NCBI RefSeq assembly: GCF_029051685.1 | Contig: NZ_JAACFT010000049.1 | Location: 1-48,301 of the forward strand | Length of the DNA stretch: 48,301 nucleotides | Direction: 5' to 3' | From: Bradyrhizobium sp. CSA207 | GTDB taxonomy: Bacteria > Pseudomonadota > Alphaproteobacteria > Rhizobiales > Xanthobacteraceae | Notes under the pieces: generated by a model | Databases searched by the model: none | Told to the model about the DNA's origin: nothing | Seen by the model: only the letters and a program-made list of their open reading frames with translations | Position numbers and translations under genes: made by a program | In this document: piece by piece, positions 1-9,050 of the stretch | Layout: the number at the start of each line of letters is the position of its first letter | Numbering within the stretch: position 1 is the first letter of the stretch

Positions 1-153
1 TAATCGTCCACACGTGGCGGAAGGAAGCTTGGCTGATCCCGGCTGATGCCGGTCTTGAAAGTGCGATTCGCCATGCCGAATCGTACCCTCGTTTGCTCAA
101 ATGAAGATGAAATTCTTGCCCAGTCTCTACGCTCCATCCGGGCTACGGGTGCC

Positions 154-1404
154 TTACGTCACCACCCCCACGATCGCTCCCATCAAACACGTCGTCAGCG
201 TGCCCGACACGATCGACTTCAGCCCGAGCGCGTTGATCTCCTCGCGCCGTTCCGGCGCCATCACCCCTAAGCCGCCGATCATGATGCCGAGGCTGGCGAA
301 ATTGGCGAAGCCGCACATCGCATAGAGCATGATCAGCCGCGAACGCGCATCGAGTGCGTCCGGTCCGAGTTTTGACAGGTCGACATAGGCGATCAGTTCG
401 TTGAGCACGGTCTTGGTGCCCATCAGGCTGCCGGCCGTCACCGCCTGATCCCAGGGCAGCCCCATCAGCCAGCACACCGGCGCCATCACCAGGCCAAGCA
501 GCCGCTGCAACGAGATCGCGGCGCCGCCGATGTTCGGCAGCAGGCCCAGAATGGCATTGACGAGATAGACCAGCGCCACCAGCACCAGCAGCATGGCGAC
601 GATGTTGATCAGCAGCTCGATTCCTGCGCTGGTCCCTTTCACGATCGCATCCATCGTGCCGGAGACGTGCATTTCCGGATCCTCCAACGCGCCGCCGGTA
701 CGCTTGTCCGAGGTTTCCGGCACCATGATCAGACTGACGAGGATTGCAGCCGGCGCGCCCAGCACCGAGGCGATGACGAAATGCGCGGCGGCATCTGGAA
801 TCAGCGGCGCCAGCAGCGTCGCATAGAGCACCAGCACCGTGCCGGCGATGCCGGCCATGCCGCCGGTCATCACCAGGAACAGCTCGCTGCGCGTCATCTG
901 CGCCAGATATGGCCGAATGAACAGCGGGGCCTCGACCATGCCGAGAAAGATGTTGGCGGCGGTCGATAGACCCACGGCGCCGCCGACCCCGAGCGTGCGT
1001 TCGAGCAGCCAGGCCATTCCGCGCACGACCGGCGGCAGCACCCGCCAGTAGAACAGCAGCGTCGTCAGCACGCTCATCACTAGCACGATCGGCAGCGCCT
1101 GGAACGCCAGGATGAAATCGGCGCCCGGCGCCTTCAGATCGAACGGCAGGGGGCCGCCGCCGATATAGCCGAACACGAAGGAGGAGCCGGCGCGCGAAGC
1201 CGCCGAGATCGCGCCGACCGCATCGTTGATGGCCCCGAAGGCATGCGCGACGACGGGCAGCTTCAACAGGACGAGCGCGGTGACGAAGGTGACGACAAGG
1301 CCGATCGCGGCCTGGCGCGCCGAGACCTTGCGGCGATTCTCCGCCAGCGCCCAGGCGATCAGTAGCAATGCGAAAACGCCGAGTGCCGATTGCAGGCGCA
1401 GCAT
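154..1404 (-). CDS. Concentrative nucleoside transporter (NupC/CNT family)
   Basis: A 416-residue polytopic inner-membrane protein of the CNT family, which imports nucleosides by ion symport. Hydrophobic segments begin at about residue 5 and recur to the C terminus. Family signatures are visible: NIFLGMVEAPLFIRPY (about residues 151-166), MGTKTVLNELIAYVDL (about 330-345) and CGFANFASLGIMIGG (about 366-380). The segment that is usually G-Q-T-E in CNTs, and contacts the nucleobase, reads G-M-V-E here, so substrate range may differ from classic NupC. The ATG at 1402-1404 opens directly on a hydrophobic helix, as is usual. It is transcribed away from the MFS gene at 1549, so the 144 bp between them is a divergent promoter region. 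Family call is firm; substrate is inferred. Confidence 0.9.
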   Translation of the reverse strand: MLRLQSALGVFALLLIAWALAENRRKVSARQAAIGLVVTFVTALVLLKLPVVAHAFGAINDAVGAISAASRAGSSFVFGYIGGGPLPFDLKAPGADFILAFQALPIVLVMSVLTTLLFYWRVLPPVVRGMAWLLERTLGVGGAVGLSTAANIFLGMVEAPLFIRPYLAQMTRSELFLVMTGGMAGIAGTVLVLYATLLAPLIPDAAAHFVIASVLGAPAAILVSLIMVPETSDKRTGGALEDPEMHVSGTMDAIVKGTSAGIELLINIVAMLLVLVALVYLVNAILGLLPNIGGAAISLQRLLGLVMAPVCWLMGLPWDQAVTAGSLMGTKTVLNELIAYVDLSKLGPDALDARSRLIMLYAMCGFANFASLGIMIGGLGVMAPERREEINALGLKSIVSGTLTTCLMGAIVGVVT

Positions 1405-1548
1405 GATGTCCCCAAACCCTCAATGATTATGGCCGCGCGTGCGTTGCAAACGCAATGCCGGGAAAGCAGGGAAACGTCCCGCTGTTGACAAGCAGCCCCG
1501 TCTCGGCCACGCGGGGCACGTCGATATCAGGAGGCGGATGGTCCGCGC

Positions 1549-2802
1549 GTGACCAGCGAGGCAATGCCACAGCAGCCAGTTTCAGCGAATCCGCCGGTCA
1601 GCGCCCGCATGCTCCTCGCCCACCGCGCCTTCCTGTTCTTCCTGCTTTCGCGCAACCTGTCGCGCTTTTCCAGCCAGATCGCGGCGGTCGCGATCGGCTG
1701 GCAGATTTACGAGCTCACCGGCTCGGCCTTCGACCTCGGCATGGTCGGCCTCGTGCAGTTCCTGCCCACCGCGCTGCTGGTGTTCGTCGCCGGCCACGCC
1801 GCCGACCACTATGAGCGCAAGCGCGTCGTCCAGCTCTGCCAGCTCGCGAATGCCGCAACCGCGTTCTATCTCGCCGTCAGCACCTATCTGGGCGCAGTCG
1901 GCGAGGTGCAGATCTTCGTGGCGAGCTTCGTGCTCGGCGTTGCCGGCGCTTTCGAAAGCCCGACCACCGCGGCGCTGCTGCCGCTGATCGCACCGCAAGG
2001 CTCGCTCCAGCGTGCAACCGCCGTCGCGAGCGGCGCGGCGCAGGTCGCGACCATCACCGGGCCGGCACTCGGCGGCATCGCCTATGCCGTCGCGCCGCAT
2101 CTGGCCTACGCCGTGATGGTGCTGTTCTGGATTGTTGGGATGATCCTGACCGGTTTCATCCGGCCGCGCCCGCAGGCCGTCGCCAAGGGTACGGTGGACG
2201 CCGACAATATCTTTGCCGGCGTTCGCTTCATCCGCAGCAATCCGGCGATCCTCGGCACCATCTCGCTCGATCTGTTTGCGGTGCTATTCGGCGGCGTCAC
2301 CGCGCTGTTGCCGATCTATGCCCGCGACATCCTCCAGACCGGCCCGACCGGGCTCGGCATCCTGCGCGCCGCGCCGGCCGTCGGCGCGCTGGCGATGACC
2401 ATGGTGCTGGCGCGTCACGCCATTTCGCGTCACGTCGGCCTGCGCATGTTCCAGGCCGTGATCGTCTTCGGGGTTGCCACAATCGTGTTCGCGCTGTCGT
2501 CCTGGATGTGGCTGTCGGTGCTCTCGCTCGCCATCCTCGGTGCCGCCGATACGATCAGCGTTGTGATCCGTTTCTCGCTGGTGCAGCTCGCGACACCCGA
2601 CGAGATGCGCGGCCGCGTCGGCGCGGTCAACTTCCTCTTCATCAACGCCTCGAACCAGCTCGGCCAGTTCGAAAGCGGGGTGGCGGCCGCGCTGCTCGGC
2701 GCCATGCCCGCCGCCGTCCTCGGCGGCGTCGCCACCGTCGCGGTGGCGCTGCTGTGGATGAAGCTGTTTCCGAGCCTGCGGAAGGTGGAGAGTTTGGAAT
2801 AG
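1549..2802 (+). CDS. MFS transporter, EntS-like (MFS_3) family
   Basis: A 417-residue major facilitator protein with about 12 hydrophobic segments. The first helix region (HRAFLFFLLSRNLSRFSSQI, about residues 23-42) and the loop 2-3 signature GHAADHYERKR (about 85-95) match the enterobactin-exporter-like MFS_3 group. These are inner-membrane drug or siderophore exporters; the true substrate cannot be read from sequence. The chosen start is GTG at 1549, 14 bases after an AGGAGG Shine-Dalgarno sequence at 1529-1534; ATG at 1564 is an in-frame alternative. It diverges from the nucleoside transporter and is followed directly by a palindromic repeat. Confidence 0.9.
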   Translation: MTSEAMPQQPVSANPPVSARMLLAHRAFLFFLLSRNLSRFSSQIAAVAIGWQIYELTGSAFDLGMVGLVQFLPTALLVFVAGHAADHYERKRVVQLCQLANAATAFYLAVSTYLGAVGEVQIFVASFVLGVAGAFESPTTAALLPLIAPQGSLQRATAVASGAAQVATITGPALGGIAYAVAPHLAYAVMVLFWIVGMILTGFIRPRPQAVAKGTVDADNIFAGVRFIRSNPAILGTISLDLFAVLFGGVTALLPIYARDILQTGPTGLGILRAAPAVGALAMTMVLARHAISRHVGLRMFQAVIVFGVATIVFALSSWMWLSVLSLAILGAADTISVVIRFSLVQLATPDEMRGRVGAVNFLFINASNQLGQFESGVAAALLGAMPAAVLGGVATVAVALLWMKLFPSLRKVESLE

Positions 2803-2820
2803 GGCTACGCCCTCTCCGCC

Positions 2821-2905
2821 GTCATTGCGAGGAGCTCTTGCGACGAAGCAATCCAGACTGTCTCCGCGGCAAGATTCTGGATTGCTTCGCTGCGCTCGCA
2901 GTGAC
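2821..2905. repeat. Long palindromic intergenic repeat, family A
   Basis: An imperfect inverted repeat starting GTCATTGCGAG and ending CTCGCAGTGAC, with inner arms GAAGCAATCCAGA and TCTGGATTGCTTC. Four more copies in the window lie at 9675-9753, 11755-11833, 18858-18930 and 20606-20721. It sits between the stop of the MFS gene and the stop of the SDR gene. Elements like this are common in Bradyrhizobium intergenic DNA; function is unknown. Confidence 0.85.
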
Positions 2906-2930
2906 GATTGTGGAGGCGCCGCGTTTTTAT

Positions 2931-3689
2931 CTAGCCCCGTCCCACGAACGGCATCTTGGTCGCCATCACCGTCATGAACAGCACGTTGGCGTCCAGCGGC
3001 AGACCGGCCATGTAGGCGACGGCGTCGCCGACCGCCTTGGCGTCCATCCGCGGCTCGTGCTTCATGGTGCCGTCGGCCTGCATCACGCCGGGGCCGGCCA
3101 CCATGCGGTCGGTCATCGGCGTGGCCGCATTGCCGATGTCGACCTGGCCGACCGCGATGTCGTACATGCGCCCGTCAAGGTTGGAGGCCCTGGTGAGGCC
3201 CGTGATGGCGTGCTTGGTCGAGGTGTAGGCTGCCGAGAACGGCCGCGGCGCGTGCGCCGAGATCGAGCCGTTGTTGATGATGCGCCCGCCCCGCGGGGTC
3301 TGGTCCTTCATGATGCGGAAGGCGTGCTGGGTGCACAGGAAGGGGCCGGTGAGGTTGGTGTTCACCACCGCCTGCCAATGCTCGAGGCTCAGATCCTCGA
3401 AATTCACCGGCGGTGCGCCCATGCCGGCATTGTTGAAGAGCACGTCGAGCCGGCCATAGGTCTGCGCCACCTTGGCGAACAGCGCAGCGATCGAGCCGGG
3501 ATCGGTCATGTCGGCGGGGACGCAGAGGCTCTTTCCCTCCGGGCCGAGCTTTGCGGTCTCCTCGAGCTTGTCCAGCCGGCGCCCCGCGAGCACCACGGTG
3601 AAACCGGTGTTCATCAGCGCCAGTGCTGCCGCCCGCCCGACTCCGGTGCCGGCGCCCGTCACCACTGCGATCTTTTTTGCTTCGCTCAT
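2931..3689 (-). CDS. SDR-family NAD(P)-dependent oxidoreductase
   Basis: A 252-residue classical short-chain dehydrogenase/reductase. The nucleotide-binding TGAGTGVG motif lies at about residues 11-18 and NNAG at about 90-93. The active-site serine is in NNGSIS (about 140) and the Y-x3-K pair is in YTSTK (about 154-158). Length is typical for the classical family. The start is the ATG at 3689, preceded by AGGAAA. It follows the Anbu-type peptidase by 26 bp on the same strand and is probably the last gene of that operon. Substrate cannot be inferred. Confidence 0.9.
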   Translation of the reverse strand: MSEAKKIAVVTGAGTGVGRAAALALMNTGFTVVLAGRRLDKLEETAKLGPEGKSLCVPADMTDPGSIAALFAKVAQTYGRLDVLFNNAGMGAPPVNFEDLSLEHWQAVVNTNLTGPFLCTQHAFRIMKDQTPRGGRIINNGSISAHAPRPFSAAYTSTKHAITGLTRASNLDGRMYDIAVGQVDIGNAATPMTDRMVAGPGVMQADGTMKHEPRMDAKAVGDAVAYMAGLPLDANVLFMTVMATKMPFVGRG

Positions 3690-3715
3690 TGTTTCCTGCC
3701 TTTTCTCTTATGCTG

Positions 3716-4474
3716 TCAGGTTTTGGGTTCTTTTTCGTTCTTGTAGGGCGGCCGCGGGATGTTCTGGTGCGCCGCGCGCAGCGCCGCCGACCAGCGCGAG
3801 CGCAGATCGTGGAAATAGGGCTCGCCCGCCTCGATGCGGTGGTTGAGATCGGCTTCGCAGGCATCGCTGCGCACCACCAGCACGTCGATCGGCAGGCCGA
3901 CGCCGAGGTTCGAGCGCATGGTCGAGTCCATCGAGATCAGGCCGGTCTTCAGCGCCTCGTAGAGCTCGACGTCGTAATGCATGGCGCGGTCGAGCACCGG
4001 CTTGCCGTATTTGTGCTCGCCGATCTGCAAATAGGGCGTGTCGGTGGTGCACTCGATGAAATTGCCGGCGGTGTAGACCATGAACAAGCGCATCCGCGCG
4101 CCCTTGATCTGGCCGCCGAACAGGAAGGAGACGTCGAACGAGACGTCCTCGGATTTCAGCGCCGGGCCTTCGGTGGCATGCACCGCCCGGATCGCCCGCC
4201 CGATGCGCTGGGCCGCCTGGAACATGGTCGGCGCGTTCATCAGCGTCTCGATGTCGCCCGTGTCGGGATCTTCGAGGCCTTCGGTGAGCGTGGAGAGCAC
4301 CGACTGGCTGATGGCAAGGTTGCCGGCGCTGGCGATCGCCATGATGCGGTCGCCGGGCTTGGAGAAGACGTGGAGCTTGCGAAAGGTCGAGACGTTGTCG
4401 AGGCCGGCATTGGTGCGGGTGTCGGCGATCATGACGAGCCCGTCCCGAACCAGGATTCCGCAACAATAGGTCAT
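3716..4474 (-). CDS. Anbu proteasome-type peptidase (beta-subunit-like)
   Basis: A 252-residue protein of the Anbu (COG3484) family, a bacterial relative of proteasome and HslV beta subunits that forms open helical assemblies in studied species. The presumed nucleophile Thr is residue 2, directly after the initiator Met (MTYCCGILVRDG), so no long propeptide is present. Asp18 (in ADTRTNAG) and Lys33 stand where the catalytic Asp and Lys of beta subunits fall. It lies downstream of transglutaminase, alpha-E and permuted ATP-grasp genes, the association documented for Anbu by comparative genomics. This supports a role in making and removing an isopeptide or peptide modification; the substrate is unknown. 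Confidence 0.9.
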   Translation of the reverse strand: MTYCCGILVRDGLVMIADTRTNAGLDNVSTFRKLHVFSKPGDRIMAIASAGNLAISQSVLSTLTEGLEDPDTGDIETLMNAPTMFQAAQRIGRAIRAVHATEGPALKSEDVSFDVSFLFGGQIKGARMRLFMVYTAGNFIECTTDTPYLQIGEHKYGKPVLDRAMHYDVELYEALKTGLISMDSTMRSNLGVGLPIDVLVVRSDACEADLNHRIEAGEPYFHDLRSRWSAALRAAHQNIPRPPYKNEKEPKT

Positions 4475-4560
4475 TTCCAGTCCCCGAACGCGAGCGTTTG
4501 CGCGGAATTACTAGCCAATTTCAAGGGGCTGGTCCAACCCCAATTCCCGAGGGTGAGGTC

Positions 4561-4663
4561 GTCATTCCGGGGCGCGACGAAGTCGCGAGCCCGGAATCCA
4601 TTCGTCCGCTAACTCTGTGGCCTGATGGATTCCAGGCTCGCGCTGTGCGCGTCCCGAAATGAC
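4561..4663. repeat. Palindromic intergenic repeat, GTCATTCCGGGGCGCG type
   Basis: An inverted repeat with left arm GTCATTCCGGGGCGCG and GCGAGCCCGGAATCCA, and a degenerate right arm TGGATTCCAGGCTCGCGC ending GAAATGAC. It abuts the stop codon of the transglutaminase gene (4665) inside the Anbu operon. It is a different family from the repeat at 2821. It could act as a processing or attenuation hairpin in the operon mRNA; that is inference. Confidence 0.75.
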
Positions 4664-4664
4664 A

Positions 4665-5513
4665 CTAGCTCTGCCGCAGCGATTGAGACTGCGATTGGCC
4701 GCCGCGGCCGGCCTGCTCGACCTTGACCGCGACCGTCAGCGTCTCCGTGCCGCCGCCATAGCGGGTGCCGCGCACCGGCGCTGCGCCGAGATAGTCGAGC
4801 CCGATCGCGACGCGCACATGGGCGTCGGTGGTGCAGATGCTGTTGGCGGGATCGAAGCCGACCCAACCCAAATCGGGCACGAAGGCTTCGGCCCAGGCGT
4901 GCCCCGCCTCCTGGTTGACCGTGCCGTCGGACCGCAGGAAGTGGCCGGAGACGAAGCGCGCCGGCACACCGGCGGTGCGGGCGCAGGCGATGAAGATGTG
5001 CGCGTAGTCCTGGCAGACGCCGCGCTTGAGCGTGAACGCTTCGGCTGCCGACGTGCCGCTGTTGGTCGGGTCCTCGTCGAAGGTCATGTGCTCGCTGATC
5101 TGGGTCATCAGCGTGTGCAGGAAGCCGAGCGTGTCGCTCTCGGCCTCGCTGCGCAACTGCCGCGCCACCGCCGCCATCGCCGGATTGACCTCGGTAAGTT
5201 CGGTCGTGCGCAGGAACATGCCGGCCGGAAAGCGCTCGTCGGCGCCGCGCAGCACCCCGCCGGTGTCGTGGGTCTCGATCAGGCCCTCGGCGGTGATCTT
5301 GATGTCGCCGACGGGTCCGCAGGACAAGACATGGGTGACGTTGCCGAACGCGTCCTCATGGGTGTCGAGCTTGGTATCGGTCGAGACGTCGATCTGCCAT
5401 TCCGCCACGTACTGCCCGTCGTGGCTGCCCGGCGTCATGCGCAGGATCTGGATCACGCCGGTGACCGGCGGTTCGTAGCGATAGGTCGTCGTGTACAGGA
5501 TTCGCAGGCGCAT
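4665..5513 (-). CDS. Transglutaminase-like cysteine protease-fold protein
   Basis: A 282-residue protein with an N-terminal beta-rich domain (MRLRILYTTTYRYEPPVTG, the bacterial transglutaminase N domain) and a C-terminal transglutaminase-like core. The presumed Cys is in RGVCQDYAH (about residue 166), the His in GHAWAEAF (about 208) and the Asp in VGFDPANS (about 221), giving a complete Cys-His-Asp triad. Members of this branch are thought to cleave or form amide bonds. It sits between alpha-E and Anbu genes on the same strand, although palindromic repeats separate it from both (170 and 190 bp gaps). Confidence 0.9.
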   Translation of the reverse strand: MRLRILYTTTYRYEPPVTGVIQILRMTPGSHDGQYVAEWQIDVSTDTKLDTHEDAFGNVTHVLSCGPVGDIKITAEGLIETHDTGGVLRGADERFPAGMFLRTTELTEVNPAMAAVARQLRSEAESDTLGFLHTLMTQISEHMTFDEDPTNSGTSAAEAFTLKRGVCQDYAHIFIACARTAGVPARFVSGHFLRSDGTVNQEAGHAWAEAFVPDLGWVGFDPANSICTTDAHVRVAIGLDYLGAAPVRGTRYGGGTETLTVAVKVEQAGRGGQSQSQSLRQS

Positions 5514-5565
5514 GGTGGACCGTGCAGCTAGTGGTTAGGCCCGACTGCCTACCGCGAAGGAGCTC

Positions 5566-5654
5566 GTCATGCCCGGGCGTGTCCCGGGCATCCACGCTCT
5601 TCCTCGACGCGTGGAAGCAAGAACGTGGATGGCCGGGACAAGCCCGGCCATGAC
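5566..5654. repeat. Palindromic intergenic repeat, family B
   Basis: An inverted repeat starting GTCATGCCCGGGC and GTCCCGGGCATCCACG, then a spacer, then CGTGGATGGCCGGGACAAG and CCGGCCATGAC. A second copy lies at 14530-14617. It fills the gap between the alpha-E stop and the transglutaminase start within the operon. Confidence 0.85.
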
Positions 5655-5682
5655 GATATCCCATTTCGTCAGCCGAGGGACA

Positions 5683-6627
5683 TCAGATCAAATACTGCTT
5701 CGTGACGATTTCGCCCAGCCTGGAATTGTCGGCGATGAATTCCTGAATGAATTCATGCACGCCATGCTGGAAAATGTCGTTCATATTGCTGTGCTCGAGC
5801 CGGTTGCGGATGCCGCGGGCATGGCGCTGGGCCGGGCCCTGCCGCCCATAGGCGACGCCGATCTGGTCGAGATTGCGCACCAGATTGCCGTAGCAGCTTG
5901 CCAGCGACCGCGGCAGCGTGTCGTTGAGGATCAGGAGATCCGCGATGAGCCAGGGTTTCAGCGTCTCGCGATAGACCCAGTGATAGGCAGTCAGCGCCGA
6001 GACCGAGCGCAGGATCGAGCTCCACTGATAGAAGTCGAGCGGGCCACCGACGTGCTCCTCCTCGGGCAGCAGCACGTGATACTTCACGTCGAGAATGCGC
6101 GCGGTGTTGTCGGCGCGTTCGAGATGGAGACCGAGGCGCGAGAACCAGTAGGCGTCGTTGCGCAGCATGGTCCGGTAGGCCGAGCCGTCGAAGCGCAGCG
6201 AAGTCTCCTGAACGAAGCGCAGGAATTTTGCCAGCTCCTCGCGTGTCGAGGTGCCCTTGCTCCAGACTTCCTGCAATTCGATCCAGGCCGAATTGATGGT
6301 GTCCCACATCTCGCTGGTCAGCGCCGTGCGCACCGAGCGCGAGTTCAGGCGTGCCGCCTCGATGCAGTTCCGGATCGAGGAGGGATTGCTCGCCGAGAAC
6401 GAGAGATAGTCGACGACGTTGGCTTCGTTGGCTTCCTGATACTGCTGATAGAAGCTCGCGGCGACGCCGGCGGTCAGCAGCGCCGAGTCCCATTCATTGG
6501 TCTTGCCGATATAGGTAGCCGGAAGCGCGGTGACGCGCAGCGTCGCATCGATGGTGCGCGCGAGGTACTCGGCCCGTTCGACGTAGCGGGCGAGCCAGTA
6601 GAGGTTTTCGGCGGTGCGCGACAGCAT
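5683..6627 (-). CDS. Alpha-E domain protein
   Basis: A 314-residue, largely helical protein of the alpha-E family, beginning MLSRTAENLYWLARYVERAE, the family's hallmark N terminus. No enzyme motif is visible. Alpha-E proteins are almost always encoded beside permuted ATP-grasp proteins and are thought to help in a peptide-ligation system. The ATG at 6627 is 4 bases past the stop of the ATP-grasp gene, so the two are translationally close and surely co-transcribed. Confidence 0.92.
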   Translation of the reverse strand: MLSRTAENLYWLARYVERAEYLARTIDATLRVTALPATYIGKTNEWDSALLTAGVAASFYQQYQEANEANVVDYLSFSASNPSSIRNCIEAARLNSRSVRTALTSEMWDTINSAWIELQEVWSKGTSTREELAKFLRFVQETSLRFDGSAYRTMLRNDAYWFSRLGLHLERADNTARILDVKYHVLLPEEEHVGGPLDFYQWSSILRSVSALTAYHWVYRETLKPWLIADLLILNDTLPRSLASCYGNLVRNLDQIGVAYGRQGPAQRHARGIRNRLEHSNMNDIFQHGVHEFIQEFIADNSRLGEIVTKQYLI

Positions 6628-6631
6628 CTCT

Positions 6632-8050
6632 CTACTCGTCCAGGATCCAGGTGTCTTTGGTGCCGCCGCCCTGGCTCGAATTCACCACCAGGGAGCCTTC
6701 CTTCAGCGCCACGCGGGTGAGCCCGCCCGGCACGATGGTGGTGGTCTTGCTGCCGGTGAGCACGAAGGGCCGCAGGTCGACATGGCGCGGCGCGAGGCCG
6801 CTTGCCGTGCAGGTCGGGCAGGTCGAGAGCGCCAGCGTCGGTTGGGCGATAAAGCCTTCCGGCTCGCGCTTGAGCTTTTCGCGGAAGGCTTCGATGGTCG
6901 CCTTGGTGGCGGCGGGTCCGATCAGCATGCCGTAGCCGCCGGAGCCGTGCACTTCCTTCACGACGAGTTCGCCGAGATTGTCCAGCACATAAGCCAGATC
7001 CTTCGGCTCGCGGCAGCGCCAGGTCGGCACGTTCTTCAGGATCGGCTCCTCGCCGAGGTAGAATTTCACGATGTCGGGCATGTAGGAGTAGATCGCCTTG
7101 TCGTCGGCGATGCCGGTGCCGACGGCGTTTGCGAGCGTGATGTTGCCGGCCGCATAGGCGGACATCAGCCCGGGTACGCCAAGCACGGAGTCGGGGCGGA
7201 AGGTGAGGGGGTCGATGAAATCGTCGTCGACGCGGCGGTAGATCACGTCGACCCGTTTCAGCCCCTCGGTCGTCCGCATGAACACTTCGTTGTTCTTGAT
7301 GATGAGGTCACGTCCCTCGACAAGCTCGATACCGAGCTTATCGGCGAGGAAAGAGTGCTCGTAATAGGCGGAGTTGTAGACGCCGGGCGTGAGCAGGGCG
7401 ACCGTCGGCTCGCCCGAGGCGCCTTGCGGCGCCACCGAGCGCAGGGCGGAGAGCAACTCGTCCGGATAGCGCTCCACCGGCGCCACCCTGTGGCGGGCGA
7501 ACAGATCCGGAAACAGCCGCATCATGATCTCGCGGTTTTCCAGCATGTAGGACACGCCGGACGGCGTGCGTGCGTTGTCCTCGAGAACGATGAAGTCCTC
7601 GGCGTCGACCCGGACGATGTCGATGCCGGCGATGTGCACGTAGACGTCGTGCGGCACCTGCTGGCCGTTCATCTCGGGACGGAACACCGGATTCTGGAAG
7701 ATCAGATCGTCGGGCACGACCTCGGCGCGCAGGATGTCGCGGCCGTGATAGATGTCGCGCAGGAACATGTTGAGCGCGCGCACGCGCTGTTTCAGGCCCT
7801 TCTCCAGCAGCGCCCATTCCTTGCCGGACATGATCCGCGGAATCACGTCGAACGGGATCAGGCGCTCGGTCGACTCGGCCTCGCCATAGACGGCGAAGGT
7901 AATGCCGATCCGGCGGAACAGGAGCTCGGCCTCCTGACGGCGATATTCGAGCGCCTCGGGAGGCGTCTCCTTGATCCAGCGCGCCAGCTCCTGGTAGGCG
8001 GGGCGAAGGTCCCCACCCGGAATGTTCATTTCGTCAAAGGCGACTGCCAT
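6632..8050 (-). CDS. Circularly permuted ATP-grasp protein
   Basis: A 472-residue member of the circularly permuted ATP-grasp family (CP_ATPgrasp_2), predicted ATP-dependent amide ligases. Features seen: ERLIPFDVIPRIMSGKEW near residue 60, EDNARTPSGVSYMLENRE near 155, DVIYRRVDDDFIDP near 265, and VVKEVHGSGGYGMLIGP near 385, the glycine-rich nucleotide loop. I chose the ATG at 8050 (MAVAFDEMN) over an upstream in-frame ATG at 8083, because the extra 11 residues lack family character. First gene of the operon with alpha-E, transglutaminase and Anbu. Product of the ligation is unknown. Confidence 0.92.
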   Translation of the reverse strand: MAVAFDEMNIPGGDLRPAYQELARWIKETPPEALEYRRQEAELLFRRIGITFAVYGEAESTERLIPFDVIPRIMSGKEWALLEKGLKQRVRALNMFLRDIYHGRDILRAEVVPDDLIFQNPVFRPEMNGQQVPHDVYVHIAGIDIVRVDAEDFIVLEDNARTPSGVSYMLENREIMMRLFPDLFARHRVAPVERYPDELLSALRSVAPQGASGEPTVALLTPGVYNSAYYEHSFLADKLGIELVEGRDLIIKNNEVFMRTTEGLKRVDVIYRRVDDDFIDPLTFRPDSVLGVPGLMSAYAAGNITLANAVGTGIADDKAIYSYMPDIVKFYLGEEPILKNVPTWRCREPKDLAYVLDNLGELVVKEVHGSGGYGMLIGPAATKATIEAFREKLKREPEGFIAQPTLALSTCPTCTASGLAPRHVDLRPFVLTGSKTTTIVPGGLTRVALKEGSLVVNSSQGGGTKDTWILDE

Positions 8051-8274
8051 AGATCCCGACTTGTCTCCGTGGCCATGCGGCAAGAGTGCATGACTTCCCT
8101 AGGTGGTAGCAAGGGCCGGGCCAGCGCGATATGCATGGACTGACGGCATTTGGGCGGGATGGCCGAAAAGCTGCCTGAAAAATTGGCTGAGGACTGCTTA
8201 TTTCGGCAGCAAAACCGCGTGACTTCAACGCGTTACCCCGGCAAATTCGGCGCGACAGGTGAGGGACTTAAGGC

Positions 8275-9012
8275 ATGAGCGAGATCGTCACGGCGGGCAT
8301 TCTGGTCATCGGGGATGAAATCCTGTCGGGCCGGACCAAGGACAAGAATATCGGCTTCATCGCCGAATACCTGACCAATATCGGCATCGACCTCAAGGAA
8401 GTCCGGGTCGTCTCCGACGACGAGGACGATATCATTGCCGCCCTGAATGCGCTGCGGCAACGCTACACCTATGTCTTCACCACCGGTGGCATCGGGCCGA
8501 CCCATGACGACATCACCGCCGACAGCGTCGCCAAGGCGTTCGGCGTCGGCATCGACCACCATCCCGAAGTGGTGGCGCGTTTCCGCGAACGCTGGAGCGA
8601 GCAGGACCTCAACGAGGCCCGGTTGCGCATGGCCCGCATCCCCGACGGCGCCGAGTTGATCCAGAGCGCGACCATCCTCGCCCCCGGCTTCAAGATCGGC
8701 AATGTCATCGTGATGGCGGGCGTGCCGTCGATCATGCAGGCGATGATGGACATCGTCTCGCCCAAGCTGAAATCCGGTGTCCGGATGCTGTCCGAATCGG
8801 TCCGCGCCAATGCGCGGGAGGGCGATATCGGCGGCCCGCTGCGGGCGATCGCCGCCGAACACCCCGACACCATCATCGGCAGCTATCCCTTCATGGACGA
8901 GGACTCCAAGCCGAACACCAATTTGGTCGTGCGCTCGCGCGATGCGGACAAGCTCGCGGCGGCGATGGCGGCGGTAAAGGAAATGCTGGCGGGATTGAAC
9001 ATCACCCGCTAA
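8275..9012 (+). CDS. CinA-like molybdopterin-binding (MoaB/MogA fold) protein
   Basis: A 245-residue protein with the MoCF_biosynth domain of competence/damage-inducible protein A. Visible signatures are ILVIGDEILSGRTKDKN (about residues 8-24) and TTGGIGPTHDDITADS (about 67-82), the loops that hold the pterin or nucleotide. The C-terminal nicotinamide-nucleotide deamidase domain of full-length CinA is absent, so this is the stand-alone short form. It diverges from the ATP-grasp operon. Biochemical role of the short form is not settled. Confidence 0.9.
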   Translation: MSEIVTAGILVIGDEILSGRTKDKNIGFIAEYLTNIGIDLKEVRVVSDDEDDIIAALNALRQRYTYVFTTGGIGPTHDDITADSVAKAFGVGIDHHPEVVARFRERWSEQDLNEARLRMARIPDGAELIQSATILAPGFKIGNVIVMAGVPSIMQAMMDIVSPKLKSGVRMLSESVRANAREGDIGGPLRAIAAEHPDTIIGSYPFMDEDSKPNTNLVVRSRDADKLAAAMAAVKEMLAGLNITR

Positions 9013-9036
9013 AGCGCCCGGCTTGCCGTGCGCTTT
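9011..9036 (+). terminator. Possible terminator hairpin after the CinA-like gene
   Basis: AAAGCGC (9011-9017) pairs with GCGCTTT (9030-9036) around a 12-base loop, overlapping the TAA of the CinA-like gene; a mixed T-rich stretch follows. The 7-bp stem and poor U-run make this a weak candidate. Confidence 0.35.
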
Positions 9037-9050
9037 AGCTCTTTATTTGA

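Noticed and set aside
2508..3746. Plus-strand open frame spanning the MFS 3' end and the SDR antisense
   Set aside because: Runs through a palindromic repeat and two certain genes; not coding.
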